Below are positions 22,757 through 32,947 of a stretch of DNA of 60,653 nucleotides, piece by piece. This stretch comes from Pirellulaceae bacterium (lineage in GTDB: Bacteria > Planctomycetota > Planctomycetia > Pirellulales > Pirellulaceae). Position 1 is the stretch's first letter; every line of letters starts with the position of its first letter. Where the stretch lies: NCBI GenBank assembly GCA_023382975.1, contig JAHDXO010000064.1, positions 1 to 60,653 on the forward strand. Direction: 5' to 3'. The notes under the pieces are model-generated. The model saw only the letters and a program-made list of their open reading frames with translations, searched no databases and was not told the DNA's origin. Position numbers and translations under genes: made by a program.

Positions 22757-25700
22757 TTATCGGTTGAACAGAAAAGCCGGGCTGTTGATCAGGGCCCAGG
22801 CCAAGTCTTGGGCAAAGGTCAGACGGGCGTTTTGCAATTGCCGCTGGCTCAGATCCACCGCGGTCCGCAATTCCGCCAGCTTGGGATCGACCGGCAGCGG
22901 CTGGCTGACTTCAGTCAAACGCTGGCGCAACTGCTCCAGTTTGGGATCGACGGGGCGCGGTTTGCGAGCTTCGGCCAATGCCTGCTCGCGTGACTTCAGT
23001 TCGCTGTCCAGGCCGCGATAGAATTTGGTAACTTCCGCCTGCTGTTCGGGGCTGCGCTGTTGGCTCGCGATGGCCAGGATGGCGACGATATTCGCGGGCA
23101 GACCGTCCGGGTTGACGGGCCGCGGAGCCGTGGTGACCGAAATTCGGAACCGGCCGATCGCGTGCTTGCCATCCTGGAACTGCTGATCCAAGGTGACGAT
23201 CAGTCGTCCCGGTCCGACACCGGCGTTCTCTTTGGTTTCGAAGACAGCGGTGCGGTTCTCGCCGACTCGCGGACTGGTGGCCCAGCCGTTGTTGGTCGGG
23301 GCGACTTGGCCGTCGATCGCGGTCGAGACGTTGTAGTTATCCTGGCTGTAGTCGGCTTGGGCGTTTTGCAGCGCGACGGCCGACTTCTTATCCGGCTCGC
23401 CCTCGGGCTCCCACTGGACTCGGAACTCGCTGAGCACGAAGTTGCCGTTCTGGGCTCGCCCTGGCCCTTTGCTCGGCAGGCGATCGTCGGTCAGCGCTTC
23501 CAGCTTGATCCCGGTGATCCCTTCCAAGTCGGTGCGGGCCACGAACGTGTACTGCCCCTTGCCTTCGGGGCCGCTGACGAACACGGACAAATCGTCTTGC
23601 CGTTCCAATTTGGCGTTGTTGCTGGCTTTCAATTCGATGGGATCCAGCACCGTCCAGACCGTCGGCTGCTTGATTTGCTGTTCCCACTGGGCTTGCCGCT
23701 GGGGCAGTTCCTGCTCGTAGGCTCGGAGCGCCGCATCCGCCTGAGCGATACGCTGCTGTTGCTGAGCTTCCAATTCGGCTTCGCGCGGCGCGATCTGGGC
23801 CTCGTAGCTCCGCAGTTCGTCCGTCGCCGCGACGATCCGGGCTTGGCGTTGGGATTCTCGCTCGGCGATCTGCGGCGCCAGTTCGCGCTCGTAATCCGCC
23901 AGCCGCTGGGCCAGCGTCTGGTGCTCCATCGGCAACTGCTGCAACAAGTCCAGCCCGGCCGCGACCTCCTGCTGGGTCGCCGATCGGTTCAAAATGCGGA
24001 GGAACAATTCGTCGACCAGACGGGCGTCGTCCATCTCGGACACGGCCAGTTTGGCCAGTTCGCTGGTTGGATCGCTGATCGCCGTGTCGACGGTCGGCCC
24101 GCTGATCAAGGCCATGACTGGCCCGAGTTGCAGACCGCTGCTACGTTCGCATTCGCAGGCGCTCTCGCGCACCGGCCGGCCCAGGTTGCTCAGGAAGCCA
24201 TCGGCCGACCCGACGCCGGAATCCGGCAGCGCCGCGGCTCGGGTTCCCGCGGGCACACCCGGGATGCGGCTGACGGCGCCGGTGACCCGGTAGATCGAAT
24301 CGTACAGCACCTCGGCCGGCAACCGCCGGGCCAGGGCCCGCGAGTAGTTCGTCGCGTCGTCGGCGTTCCAGGGGTTCGTCTGGATCGCCAACTGGTACGT
24401 CCGCGACTGGCAGATCAGCCGCAGCACATGCTGCATGTTGAAACCGCTGTTGATGAACTGGGCGGTCAGGTAATCCAGCAATTCCGGATTGGACGGAGGG
24501 TTGCCCGCGCGGATGTCGTCCAGCGGCTCGATCAGGCCGACGCCCAGCAGATAGCCCCACAGGCGATTGACGTAACTGCGGGCGAAGTACGGGTTGTCGG
24601 GCGCGGTGATCCAGGCGGCGATCTGCTGGCGACGCGATGCGTCTTCGGGCGATTCATATTCGCAGTCGAAAGGAAACTCGGGCGGAGTCACGGCCTGAGT
24701 GCGGTCGTGGACGACTTCCCCCGCCGCCTTGTCGGAAACGATCTCGTACAGCGGCTTGGCGCCCTCGACCGCCGTGCCGCCGATCTTCTTGTCTCCGGCG
24801 GCCGGATCGGGCTTCAGTTCCAAACGAGCGAAGAACGCAGCCGTCTGGTAGTACTGATCCTGCGTCCAACGCTCGAACGGATGGTCGTGGCACTTGTTGC
24901 AGTTGAACCGCACGCCGAGAAACAGATGCGTGGTGTTCTCCATCGTGTCCAGCGGATCGCGCAGGATCTTGTAGTACGACGCCGCCGGGTTCTCGCGATT
25001 CGATCCGCTGGCGGTCAGGACTTCCTGAACGAACCGGTTGTACGGCAGGTTGGAGGCCAATTGCGCGCGAATCCACTGGCGGAACTCGGCGGCCCCCTCC
25101 GGCCCCAGGAACTTGCGGTTGACCTGCAGCAGGTCGGCCCATTTGTTCGTCCAATACTCGATGAAATCGTCGCTGCCGATCAGTTGATCCACGACCGCGT
25201 CGCGCTTCGTCCGGGTATCGCGCGGATCGGCCAGGAATTGGCGGACGGCGTCGGCCGACGGCGGCAAACCGGTCAGATCCAGGTGGACGCGGCGGATGAA
25301 TTCCTCGTCGGTGCAGAGCGGTGAAGGTAGAATCTTCATCCGCTGCCATTTGGCTGCGACCAACTCGTCGATTCTTCCCCAGGTCTCGGGTTCCTGCCAG
25401 ACAAAGCCGGTTCGGTCGCCCATCACGGTCAGCGTCGTGGCCGCGTAGGCGCCTTCGTAGCGGGCCAGTACCGCCGCCTCGCCGCGGCGGATCGCGGTCA
25501 TCAGGCCCGTGCGGTCGGCCGTCGCGACTTCACCGTTGCCGGTCTCGACGAACGCCTCACGCGTCACGTCGCGGGTCGAGCCGTCGGCGTACGTCGCGAC
25601 GACCCGCATCTGTTGGGTGCCGCCGGCCCGGTCCACGACCGGATTGTGCGGCAGCACGTCGATCTTGGCCACTCGCTTCGTCGCCAGGTCCAGCCGCGCG

Positions 25701-27748
25701 CCGTTGGCGATCCAGTTGCGCAGCACTTGGTAATAGCTGTCGCCCGGATGCATCAGCGCGCCGCCTTGGTGCGGAACGGAGCCGGTCGCCTTGAGCAGCA
25801 TCAAGCTGTCGTCGGGCGAACTGAGATTGATGCGCCGCGATGCCAAGTCGTCCGTAAACGAGCGAATGTCAAACAGCGCGTCGTACCCGCGCAGGGACAG
25901 TTTGAAGCCGTTGCGACCCGCAGCCGCTCCGTGGCAAGTGCCCTGGTTGCAGCCCAGACGCGACAGGATGGGATTGACGTCGCGGATGAAGTCCGGCGTG
26001 TACCCGGCGGTCATGCCCTGCACGTCGACTGGGATCTCGACCGATCGGTCACCGACGGAAACCACCACTTGCCCGCGGCCGTCCGCGGCGGGCAGGAAAC
26101 GGCCATCTCCGGTCACTTGGCCTACGCCGCCCGCAACTCGGTACTGGGCCACGCGTGTCACGTCCCAACGCTGGCCGCCGGGCGCATCGCCCAGCACCAG
26201 GATCTGAACGTAGTCGGTCGGTTTGCCGATTTGAATCGTCGCCGGTTCGACCGCGATCGCGGTCAGCGGCGGCAGATCGGGCTGCGACAGAGGTTCGATC
26301 GGCTGAGGCTCGGTGGCGGACTCGGCCAGCCACGCCTCGCCCGCGGAGTCTGCCGCACGGATTTCGAACGGCATGAACGTCGCTTTCAACTGGCCGCTGG
26401 CCGCATCGAGCAAACGGATTTGGCCGTCGCTGCCCGCTGCCGCGAGCGTCGCTCCGTCGGGCGAGCAGGCCAAGGCGTAGATGCTGGCCTCGGCCACCGG
26501 CACATCCCACAGTCGCTTGCCCGAATCGGTCTCGAAGCTGCGCAATCGTCCCGCGCCGTCCAGGCTGCTGCCCGCGTAGATTCGCGAACCGTCGGGATGG
26601 AAAGCGACGTCGAACACGCGGCCGGGCAACGCCTCGTACTCGCGGATCTGATTCGGATTTCCGCCGCTGGCCGGCGCGGCCTTGACGTCCATCTGAAACA
26701 GCTTCGGCGCCCCGTCCGCGCTGCCGACCAGCAATTCGCTGCGCGTCGGATGCCGCCGGATGGCCAACTGGCCGCCTCGCAACACTCCGGGCGTGTGCGT
26801 GGTGACGTTGCCGACAAACCGCTGAGTTGCCACATCGGTCATCTTGACGGTCATGTCGCGGCCGGCCGAGAAGATCGATTGGCCGTCGGCCGAAAACACG
26901 GTGCCTCGCACCCAGTCTTCATGAGCGGCCATATAGACCACTTCGCGACCCGACTCGACTTCGATCGCGCGGACACTGTTGTCGCCTCCGCCGACCGCGA
27001 TCAGCTTTCCGTCCGGCGACCAACTGCTGCCGTAAATCGTGTCGAACGTGATGGGTTGGGACAGCTTGAGTCGTCTCTTGGCCACGTCCCAAACCTGTAA
27101 CTCGCCCATCCGTCCCGGCAAGCCGCCGGCGACGGCCAGCAGCGTGCCGTCCGGCGAGAAACGAACCGACTCGATCCGTTCCGCCAGACCGACCAAACGG
27201 GCCACGGTTTCGCTGCCGTCCGCGGTGGTCAACAACACCTCGTGAAAACCGGCAATGGCCAGCAGCGTCCCGTCGGGCGAGTAGTCCAGCGATGTGATCA
27301 CCGGCGGCGAAACGTAAACGGGCGGATGATCCATGTCGTAGCGCTGCCGGACGTTTTGCGGCGAGTCGTCCGTGGCGCCTTGTTCGATCCAGCGGCGGAT
27401 CAACGCGATCTGGTCGTCAGAGAGCGGCGGTTTGTCCGGAGGCATCAGCGCCTCGCCATCGTCCGGCGTGATCTGTTCGATCAAGTAGCTTTCGTCCGGC
27501 TTGCCGGGCACAACCGCCGCCGAGCCGCTTTCACCGCCGGCCACCAGCGGTTCGAAAGCCGTCATCACAAACTGGCCGCTGGCCTTGGCCGGTTGGTGGC
27601 AGCCGTGGCAGTGAGCCTGAAAGATGGGTCGGATCTGCTGGTAATAACTGATCTTGGCGTCGACCGGTTCGCCATCCTCCGGTGGATCGGCCAAGACGAG
27701 GGCAGGCAGGGCGAGCAGAATCAACAAGGCGGATGCACGCAGCAGCAT
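22757..27748 (-). CDS. Giant DUF1549/DUF1553 protein with cytochrome and WD40 domains
   Basis: 1663 aa from MLLRASALL (signal peptide); an ATG 21 bases upstream is possible. Domains in order: a Planctomycete cytochrome C module with CHGCH (~47-51), WD40 repeats (~150-450), a beta region, a second cytochrome-like module with CNQGTCH (~600), a BIG_2-like domain (~708-785), DUF1549 (~790-990) with CNKCH (~947), DUF1553 (~1020-1220), a long coiled coil (~1270-1350), and a C-terminal beta domain followed by another charged helix. CxxCH motifs imply covalent heme, but electron transfer has not been shown for the family. It is exported, and its partner is DUF1501. Confidence 0.9.
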   Translation of the reverse strand: MLLRASALLILLALPALVLADPPEDGEPVDAKISYYQQIRPIFQAHCHGCHQPAKASGQFVMTAFEPLVAGGESGSAAVVPGKPDESYLIEQITPDDGEALMPPDKPPLSDDQIALIRRWIEQGATDDSPQNVRQRYDMDHPPVYVSPPVITSLDYSPDGTLLAIAGFHEVLLTTADGSETVARLVGLAERIESVRFSPDGTLLAVAGGLPGRMGELQVWDVAKRRLKLSQPITFDTIYGSSWSPDGKLIAVGGGDNSVRAIEVESGREVVYMAAHEDWVRGTVFSADGQSIFSAGRDMTVKMTDVATQRFVGNVTTHTPGVLRGGQLAIRRHPTRSELLVGSADGAPKLFQMDVKAAPASGGNPNQIREYEALPGRVFDVAFHPDGSRIYAGSSLDGAGRLRSFETDSGKRLWDVPVAEASIYALACSPDGATLAAAGSDGQIRLLDAASGQLKATFMPFEIRAADSAGEAWLAESATEPQPIEPLSQPDLPPLTAIAVEPATIQIGKPTDYVQILVLGDAPGGQRWDVTRVAQYRVAGGVGQVTGDGRFLPAADGRGQVVVSVGDRSVEIPVDVQGMTAGYTPDFIRDVNPILSRLGCNQGTCHGAAAGRNGFKLSLRGYDALFDIRSFTDDLASRRINLSSPDDSLMLLKATGSVPHQGGALMHPGDSYYQVLRNWIANGARLDLATKRVAKIDVLPHNPVVDRAGGTQQMRVVATYADGSTRDVTREAFVETGNGEVATADRTGLMTAIRRGEAAVLARYEGAYAATTLTVMGDRTGFVWQEPETWGRIDELVAAKWQRMKILPSPLCTDEEFIRRVHLDLTGLPPSADAVRQFLADPRDTRTKRDAVVDQLIGSDDFIEYWTNKWADLLQVNRKFLGPEGAAEFRQWIRAQLASNLPYNRFVQEVLTASGSNRENPAASYYKILRDPLDTMENTTHLFLGVRFNCNKCHDHPFERWTQDQYYQTAAFFARLELKPDPAAGDKKIGGTAVEGAKPLYEIVSDKAAGEVVHDRTQAVTPPEFPFDCEYESPEDASRRQQIAAWITAPDNPYFARSYVNRLWGYLLGVGLIEPLDDIRAGNPPSNPELLDYLTAQFINSGFNMQHVLRLICQSRTYQLAIQTNPWNADDATNYSRALARRLPAEVLYDSIYRVTGAVSRIPGVPAGTRAAALPDSGVGSADGFLSNLGRPVRESACECERSSGLQLGPVMALISGPTVDTAISDPTSELAKLAVSEMDDARLVDELFLRILNRSATQQEVAAGLDLLQQLPMEHQTLAQRLADYERELAPQIAERESQRQARIVAATDELRSYEAQIAPREAELEAQQQQRIAQADAALRAYEQELPQRQAQWEQQIKQPTVWTVLDPIELKASNNAKLERQDDLSVFVSGPEGKGQYTFVARTDLEGITGIKLEALTDDRLPSKGPGRAQNGNFVLSEFRVQWEPEGEPDKKSAVALQNAQADYSQDNYNVSTAIDGQVAPTNNGWATSPRVGENRTAVFETKENAGVGPGRLIVTLDQQFQDGKHAIGRFRISVTTAPRPVNPDGLPANIVAILAIASQQRSPEQQAEVTKFYRGLDSELKSREQALAEARKPRPVDPKLEQLRQRLTEVSQPLPVDPKLAELRTAVDLSQRQLQNARLTFAQDLAWALINSPAFLFNR

Positions 27749-28404
27749 GAAACGGATCTCCGAGAGCATGTCCCCAAGCCCGAGTCTGGACACCGCCACG
27801 AGAACGGCCATCGATTCCAAGACCCGGTTGTCCGACAACGCCGGTCCACCATTCCCGCGCGAGAGAGATGGGGTAGCCGAGCGCATCTCGAACGCCGCTC
27901 GGCAGGCGGGCCTTATCTATCAATGTATAAGAATGCGTTTGCGACGCCAGATGGGAAACCACAGAATTCTTGCAGATGTGTCAAGTCGCCCGGGCAGCGA
28001 TTAAACGGGGGTGGAAGTCTGATTGTGTGGATGTGTTCGACCGCATGTCATTGCCAAGCGGCCCGGAGGAAAAAATCCACCAGCGATCGGCATCTACCAG
28101 CCCTCGGCGCGGGTCTCCGAAGATCGCCGAAACGTCCGACCGCAGGTCTCCGGAGCGGGTGGCTCGGTCGGGAGACCGGCCACAGCGCGGCGGGTATCCG
28201 GTCAGAGACCGGATGCGGCGAATGGGCATGTCTGTTTTTGTCCTGCTGTTCCGTAGAACCGTCACAGATTGCCCGATGATTGGACTCGGGTTGCCTTTTG
28301 GCAACGTCACATGTTGAGAAAACGCCACATCTTGCCGGATCGCGTGGTACGTTTCCCGAGAAGGCTTCAGAAGCGAATTCTAAGTCCTGGGAAGAGAATC
28401 GGTG
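27749..28404. other. Divergent intergenic region with REP-like repeat
   Basis: This ~650-bp stretch separates two divergently transcribed surface genes and must hold both promoters. It contains GGTCGGGAGACCGGCCAC (about 28167-28184), the third copy of the repeat found at 238-282, next to an imperfect inverse (GTATCCGGTCAGAGACCGG). I see no convincing gene; frames crossing it lack family features. Confidence 0.5.
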
Positions 28405-31227
28405 ATGTTGCGTCGGCGCTACTCCAACTCGATCGCACTGGGCCCGGCCCTGATGGGCATCCTGCTGGTGGCCGGATGCGCGCAACTCAAGCTGCCGGCG
28501 ATCGATCCCACGGGCCAGCAGATCTTTCTGCCCGGCGAGAACTACACCACGTTGGTCTCGCCATCCGTGCTGCCCTGCGTGCCGGAACCCGCTTACCAAA
28601 ACCCGCCGCCCGTTCCCGACTGCGGCACGGCCCCGCCGCCTGCTCCGATCGTCCCCTGGACGCGTCAGGCGTCTTGCCGGCGCGGTTGCGGGATCGCGGG
28701 ACCATCGTGCGGCGTTTGCCAACCGTCGTGCGGCGTCGCCGAACCATCGTGCGGGATTGCCGAACCATCGTGCGGGATTGCCGAACCATCGTGCGGGATT
28801 GCCGAACCGTCGTGCGGTGTCGCCGAGCCTTCGTGTGGCGCCGCACCGCCTGCACCCGTCGCTCCGCCGGTCGTGGTCGCTCCGCCTCCGCCCCCCGAGG
28901 GCCGGATTCTGGTCGCTCCGAACCGGATCATGGCTCCGGTCGGCAGCGAAGTGATTCTGGTGTCGGGACTGGTGGGCAAACGCGGCGAATACGAGGCTCG
29001 CACGCCGATCGAATGGACGATCGCTCCGGACAGTGTGGGACATCTGCTGACCACGTCCGACGACGCGCAGTGTACGACCCAAGTGTTTCACCATGCGTCG
29101 CACCGCCGCAGCGGCAGTCAGGCCGTGACGTGGTCGTCGACCTCGCCCCAGGTGCTTACGCGAGGCACGCCGTCGCCAGCGGACGATGTCAGTATCCTGC
29201 GCGGCCAGGGCTGGGTGACGGTCATGAGTCCGTCGGAGGGGACGACGCACGTCACCGTCCTGGCATCGAAAGCGAAGAACTGGGACCAGCGCCGACAGAC
29301 AGCGACGATCTACTGGGTCGATGTCCAGTGGACGTTGCCCGCGCCGGCCATCGTCCAGGCCTCGCAGCCTCATGTCTTGACGACGTTGGTCCACCGTGCG
29401 TCGGGCAAACCGCAACCGGGCTGGATTGTGCGATACGAGATCCTGCAGCCCGGCGCGACGTTCGGCAGCGACGGCCAGACCAGTGTCGAAGTTCCGACCG
29501 ACGACGCCGGCCGAGCGAGTGTGAATTTGGCCCCGGTCAGCAGGAGCCAGGCGGCCCAGATCGAAATCAAGATCATCCGCCCGTCGGACCCGAACGACGA
29601 CCTGCCGCGGATGGTGGTCGGTCGCGGTTTCACGACCGTCACTTGGAGCGCCCCTGATCCCAAGGTCACGCTGTACGGCCCCGAGACAGCTCAGGTCGGA
29701 GGCACGGCCAGTTACCGGGCGGATATTGCCAACGTCGGCGATATCCTGGCCCGCGACGTGACGGCCAGCACGACGATCCCGGCCAACATGACCTTTGTGC
29801 AGAGCGACCCGCCGGCGCAGGTCATGGGGGACCGCTTGGTTTGGAACCTGGGAAATCTGGCGCCGACGGAGTGGCGTTCACTGAACATCCATCTGCGGCC
29901 GGAACGCAACGGCGATGCGCGGTTCTGCGTTCGCGTCTCCAGCGGCGACCGGGTGCAGGACCAGTCGCTGCAGGCCGAGGCATGCGTGCAGACCCGTGTG
30001 TTCAGTTCCGCGCTGGCAGTGCGGTTGAACGGTCCAGCCACCGCGCGAGTCGGCGAACAGGTTCCGTTCGTAATCGAAGTGACCAACACCGGCACCGAGC
30101 CGCTGATGAACGTGCTGATCCGCAACCGTCTGCCCGCGGGCCTGGAACTGCCGGGGCAGGCAGGCAGCTTGATTGAACGCACGTTGAACCAGCCGCTTCC
30201 GGCCGGAGTATCGCAGAAGATCGAGTTGCCGCTGGTCGTGCGGCAGAGCGGCCGACAGTGCCAAGTCGTCGAGGTCTTCGCCGCCGGCGGACATACCGCG
30301 ACCGCGTCCTCGTGCATCGAAGCGACCCAGCCGTCCGCGCCAGCCGGCCCGGCAGTGCCGTCGGTCCCGTCCGGCCCGTCGGCCCCGTCCACTCCGAGCG
30401 ACCCATCCGCCCCTCCGCCTCAAGCCCGTGTCCAGGTCGACATTCAGGGACCGCTGCAGGCCCGCGTGGGCGAACTGGTCAGTTACCAGATGTCGATCAC
30501 CAATCAAGGCAGCGTCCCGTTGACGGGCGTACGCATCGTCAATACCTACGAACCCAGCCTGTACCCGAAGGAAGCCAGCAAGGGCTTCGACCAGAACTCG
30601 CTGCGGCGCGGCGAATTGGTGTGGACGGTCGACCGGATCGAACCGGGCGAGACGGTGCAGCGCGAATCGAAGTACGAATGCCTGCGCGAGTCGACGGCCG
30701 CCTGGTCGCGAGTCTTTGTCGAATCGGCCGAGCAGATTCGGGCGACCCGCGAGACCACGACGCAGATCCTGCCGTCCGAAACGCCGCCCCGACGTCCGAG
30801 CACAGTCCCCGATGCCGACTCGGGCACGCAACCCGCGCCGGAACAAGTCACCGGGAACCTGCGAGTATCGATCGCCGATACGCGCGACCCGATCGCAGTC
30901 AACTCGACGACCACCTACATCATCGGTATCGAGAACGCCCGCAACGTCTCGGACCGCAACGTGGCGTTGACGATCCAACTGCCGCCCGGCCTGGAGTACG
31001 TTTCGCTCCGTGGCCCCGTAGTCGCCCGTCGCCTGAGCGACGACAAGCGAACGATCGAGGTGACGCCGATCGCCGAAGTGCGGCCGGGCGAGACCCTCAA
31101 TCCGTTCTACCTGGACGTCCGCGGCACCCGCATCGGCAAGCACACCGTCAAGGTCCGCGTGGACAGCTTCCGTTCGACCCAGCCGGTCGAAGCCGAGACC
31201 GATACGACGGTTAACGTGTCGGGTTAA
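28405..31227 (+). CDS. DUF11-repeat lipoprotein
   Basis: 940 aa. The signal peptide ends in the lipobox LLVAGC, so the protein is lipid-anchored. Next comes a Cys/Pro-rich segment with seven 7-aa units of the type EPSCG(I/V)A, then a Pro-rich linker. An Ig-like region follows, then four DUF11/OmcB-type modules, each opening like LNGPATARVGEQVPF...VTNTG (starts near residues 420, 540, 675 and 820). DUF11 proteins are envelope structural proteins; in chlamydiae the OmcB relative is disulfide-linked. A wall or outer-membrane role is inferred. The ATG directly follows an overlapping GTG; GGGAAGAG is upstream. Confidence 0.85.
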   Translation: MLRRRYSNSIALGPALMGILLVAGCAQLKLPAIDPTGQQIFLPGENYTTLVSPSVLPCVPEPAYQNPPPVPDCGTAPPPAPIVPWTRQASCRRGCGIAGPSCGVCQPSCGVAEPSCGIAEPSCGIAEPSCGIAEPSCGVAEPSCGAAPPAPVAPPVVVAPPPPPEGRILVAPNRIMAPVGSEVILVSGLVGKRGEYEARTPIEWTIAPDSVGHLLTTSDDAQCTTQVFHHASHRRSGSQAVTWSSTSPQVLTRGTPSPADDVSILRGQGWVTVMSPSEGTTHVTVLASKAKNWDQRRQTATIYWVDVQWTLPAPAIVQASQPHVLTTLVHRASGKPQPGWIVRYEILQPGATFGSDGQTSVEVPTDDAGRASVNLAPVSRSQAAQIEIKIIRPSDPNDDLPRMVVGRGFTTVTWSAPDPKVTLYGPETAQVGGTASYRADIANVGDILARDVTASTTIPANMTFVQSDPPAQVMGDRLVWNLGNLAPTEWRSLNIHLRPERNGDARFCVRVSSGDRVQDQSLQAEACVQTRVFSSALAVRLNGPATARVGEQVPFVIEVTNTGTEPLMNVLIRNRLPAGLELPGQAGSLIERTLNQPLPAGVSQKIELPLVVRQSGRQCQVVEVFAAGGHTATASSCIEATQPSAPAGPAVPSVPSGPSAPSTPSDPSAPPPQARVQVDIQGPLQARVGELVSYQMSITNQGSVPLTGVRIVNTYEPSLYPKEASKGFDQNSLRRGELVWTVDRIEPGETVQRESKYECLRESTAAWSRVFVESAEQIRATRETTTQILPSETPPRRPSTVPDADSGTQPAPEQVTGNLRVSIADTRDPIAVNSTTTYIIGIENARNVSDRNVALTIQLPPGLEYVSLRGPVVARRLSDDKRTIEVTPIAEVRPGETLNPFYLDVRGTRIGKHTVKVRVDSFRSTQPVEAETDTTVNVSG
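28699..28845 (+). repeat. Seven 21-bp tandem repeats within the DUF11 lipoprotein gene
   Basis: Seven 21-bp units encode (E/G/Q)PSCG(I/V)(A/C). Units 3-5 (28741-28803) are identical at the DNA level; the outer ones are diverged. The identity of the middle units shows recent expansion, and the unit length keeps the frame. Each unit adds one Cys to the exported protein. Confidence 0.9.
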
Positions 31228-31273
31228 GCACCGGCGAAACAGGGTCGGTCGGTTACGGGACGACGGTTCCGTG

Positions 31274-32812
31274 TCACGGCAACTTGGGCTTCAGGGGCGT
31301 GGTGCCGTCCTGGTCGACGGGATAGACGGCGCGGTGTTCTTCGAGGGCAGCGATCAGCCGCTGCATCATGCGGCGGAGTTCATCGGGCTGCGCGGCGGCC
31401 AGATCTTGTTGTTCGAACGGATCGTCGTCCAGTCGGAACAGTTGATAGTGCGAGTGACCGGACACGGCAGTGGGCAGGTAGTGATAAACCACCTTCCACG
31501 GCCCCTCGCGATAGCTGGTGAAGTATTCGGTGCGGTGGGGCGAGTGCGGGTAGTGCATCAGGAACACATCCCGCCGAGCCTTGTCGTGCTGTCCGGTCAG
31601 CAGCGCATCGAGACGCTGCCCATCGACCGGATGATCGGACGGCGCGTCGATTCCGGTGAGCGCCAGAATCGTGGGGAACAGGTCGCAGACGTTGGCCAAC
31701 TGGCTCTGAATCGCGCCCGCGGCGACGGGCAAACGTTGCTGGTTTGTGTTCTGCGGGTTGACTTTGGCCCAGGCGGCGATCAGCGGCACTCGCATGCCGC
31801 CTTCGTAGTGCGCGCCCTTCTTGCCGCGCAGCGGCGCGGCGCAGGCTACTTCGTGTTGATGCCCCAACGGCGCGTCCGATCCGTTGTCGCCCAGGAAGAA
31901 GATCAACGTATTGTCGGCGATCCCCAGCGCGTCCAACTGGTCCAGGACATCCCCGAGCGATTTGTCCATGCCTTCGATCATGGTGGCGAACGCCTGGGCG
32001 GGGATTGGTTTCCCCGACTCCGCGTAGTGTTCCGCGAAACGGGGATCGCTCTGGAACGGCGAATGCACGGCGTAGTGGGCCAGGTACAGGAAGAACGGCT
32101 TGCCTGCGCCGACGGCGTCGCGCACGCGTGCGTTGGCTTCGATGGTACACGCCTCGGTCAGATGCGTCTTGGTTCCGTGGTATTTCTCCAGGTGCGGCAC
32201 GGCGTTGTTGGCCCGCTTGGTTCCGTGGCCGTAGTTGTCCTCGCCGTAGTAGCTGCCTGGAGCGCCGCTCGACGTGCCGCCGACGTTGATGTCGAAGCCC
32301 AAGTTCCGCGGATCGGCGCCTTGCGAATCGCGCGGGCCAAAATGGCCTTTGCCGACATGAATCGTGCGGTAGCCCGCCGAGTGCAACAGACCGGCCAGCG
32401 TCACGTCGCCCTGCTTCAATCCCTGCCAATTCCACTGCGGCGCTCCTTGCGGCCCGGCGTTGTTCCGGTCCGGATTGATCCAGTTCGTCGTACGGTGTCG
32501 CGCGGCGTTCTGACCGGTCATGATCGACAGCCGAGTGGGTGAGCAGACGCTCATCGCGCAAAAGTTGTTGAAGCGGATGCCGCGAGCCGCAAGCCGTTCC
32601 ATGTTCGGCGTACGGTAGTAATCGTTCAGCGGGTAGCGTTGCGGCCGACCGTTGGCGTCGGTCAGGAACGGCAACGAGGTGTCCATTACGCCCATGTCAT
32701 CGACCAGAAAGACGATGATATTCGGCCGGGAATCGGCGGCGGAGGCCGGCAAGCACGTGGCGCTCAGCACGACAGCGGCGATCAGAATGGCGATGCGCGA
32801 TCGTTGGTTCAT
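31274..32812 (-). CDS. Exported type I sulfatase (arylsulfatase family)
   Basis: 512 aa. The signal peptide covers residues ~1-26 (cleavage near ASA-AD). Metal-binding Asp38-Asp39 lie in FLVDDMG. Cys90 in SVCSPTRLSIMTGQ is the residue converted to formylglycine. HVGKGHFG and FLGDNGSD supply further active-site residues. It should remove sulfate esters from a polysaccharide in the periplasm; the substrate is unknown. Planctomycetes typically carry many such genes. The start was chosen at MNQRS because the upstream extension is not signal-like. It is convergent with the DUF11 gene. Confidence 0.93.
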   Translation of the reverse strand: MNQRSRIAILIAAVVLSATCLPASAADSRPNIIVFLVDDMGVMDTSLPFLTDANGRPQRYPLNDYYRTPNMERLAARGIRFNNFCAMSVCSPTRLSIMTGQNAARHRTTNWINPDRNNAGPQGAPQWNWQGLKQGDVTLAGLLHSAGYRTIHVGKGHFGPRDSQGADPRNLGFDINVGGTSSGAPGSYYGEDNYGHGTKRANNAVPHLEKYHGTKTHLTEACTIEANARVRDAVGAGKPFFLYLAHYAVHSPFQSDPRFAEHYAESGKPIPAQAFATMIEGMDKSLGDVLDQLDALGIADNTLIFFLGDNGSDAPLGHQHEVACAAPLRGKKGAHYEGGMRVPLIAAWAKVNPQNTNQQRLPVAAGAIQSQLANVCDLFPTILALTGIDAPSDHPVDGQRLDALLTGQHDKARRDVFLMHYPHSPHRTEYFTSYREGPWKVVYHYLPTAVSGHSHYQLFRLDDDPFEQQDLAAAQPDELRRMMQRLIAALEEHRAVYPVDQDGTTPLKPKLP

Positions 32813-32947
32813 GGTGGGACCTGTTTCCTGGTTTGCAGGGGGGAGGACGAGACTCACACACTGCCAACCAGTATAAGATCCGCCGACACGAATTCAACCA
32901 ATCGCAACGAGGCAACGTGGAAGACACGCCGGCTTCGCTGGCCAAGT

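Noticed and set aside
23060..25324. A 754-codon plus-strand frame opposite the giant DUF1549/1553 gene
   Set aside because: It is antisense to a conserved gene, with a low-complexity translation.
28699..28845. CRISPR-like array
   Set aside because: The 21-bp units are directly adjacent and encode a Cys/Pro repeat in a lipoprotein; no spacers.
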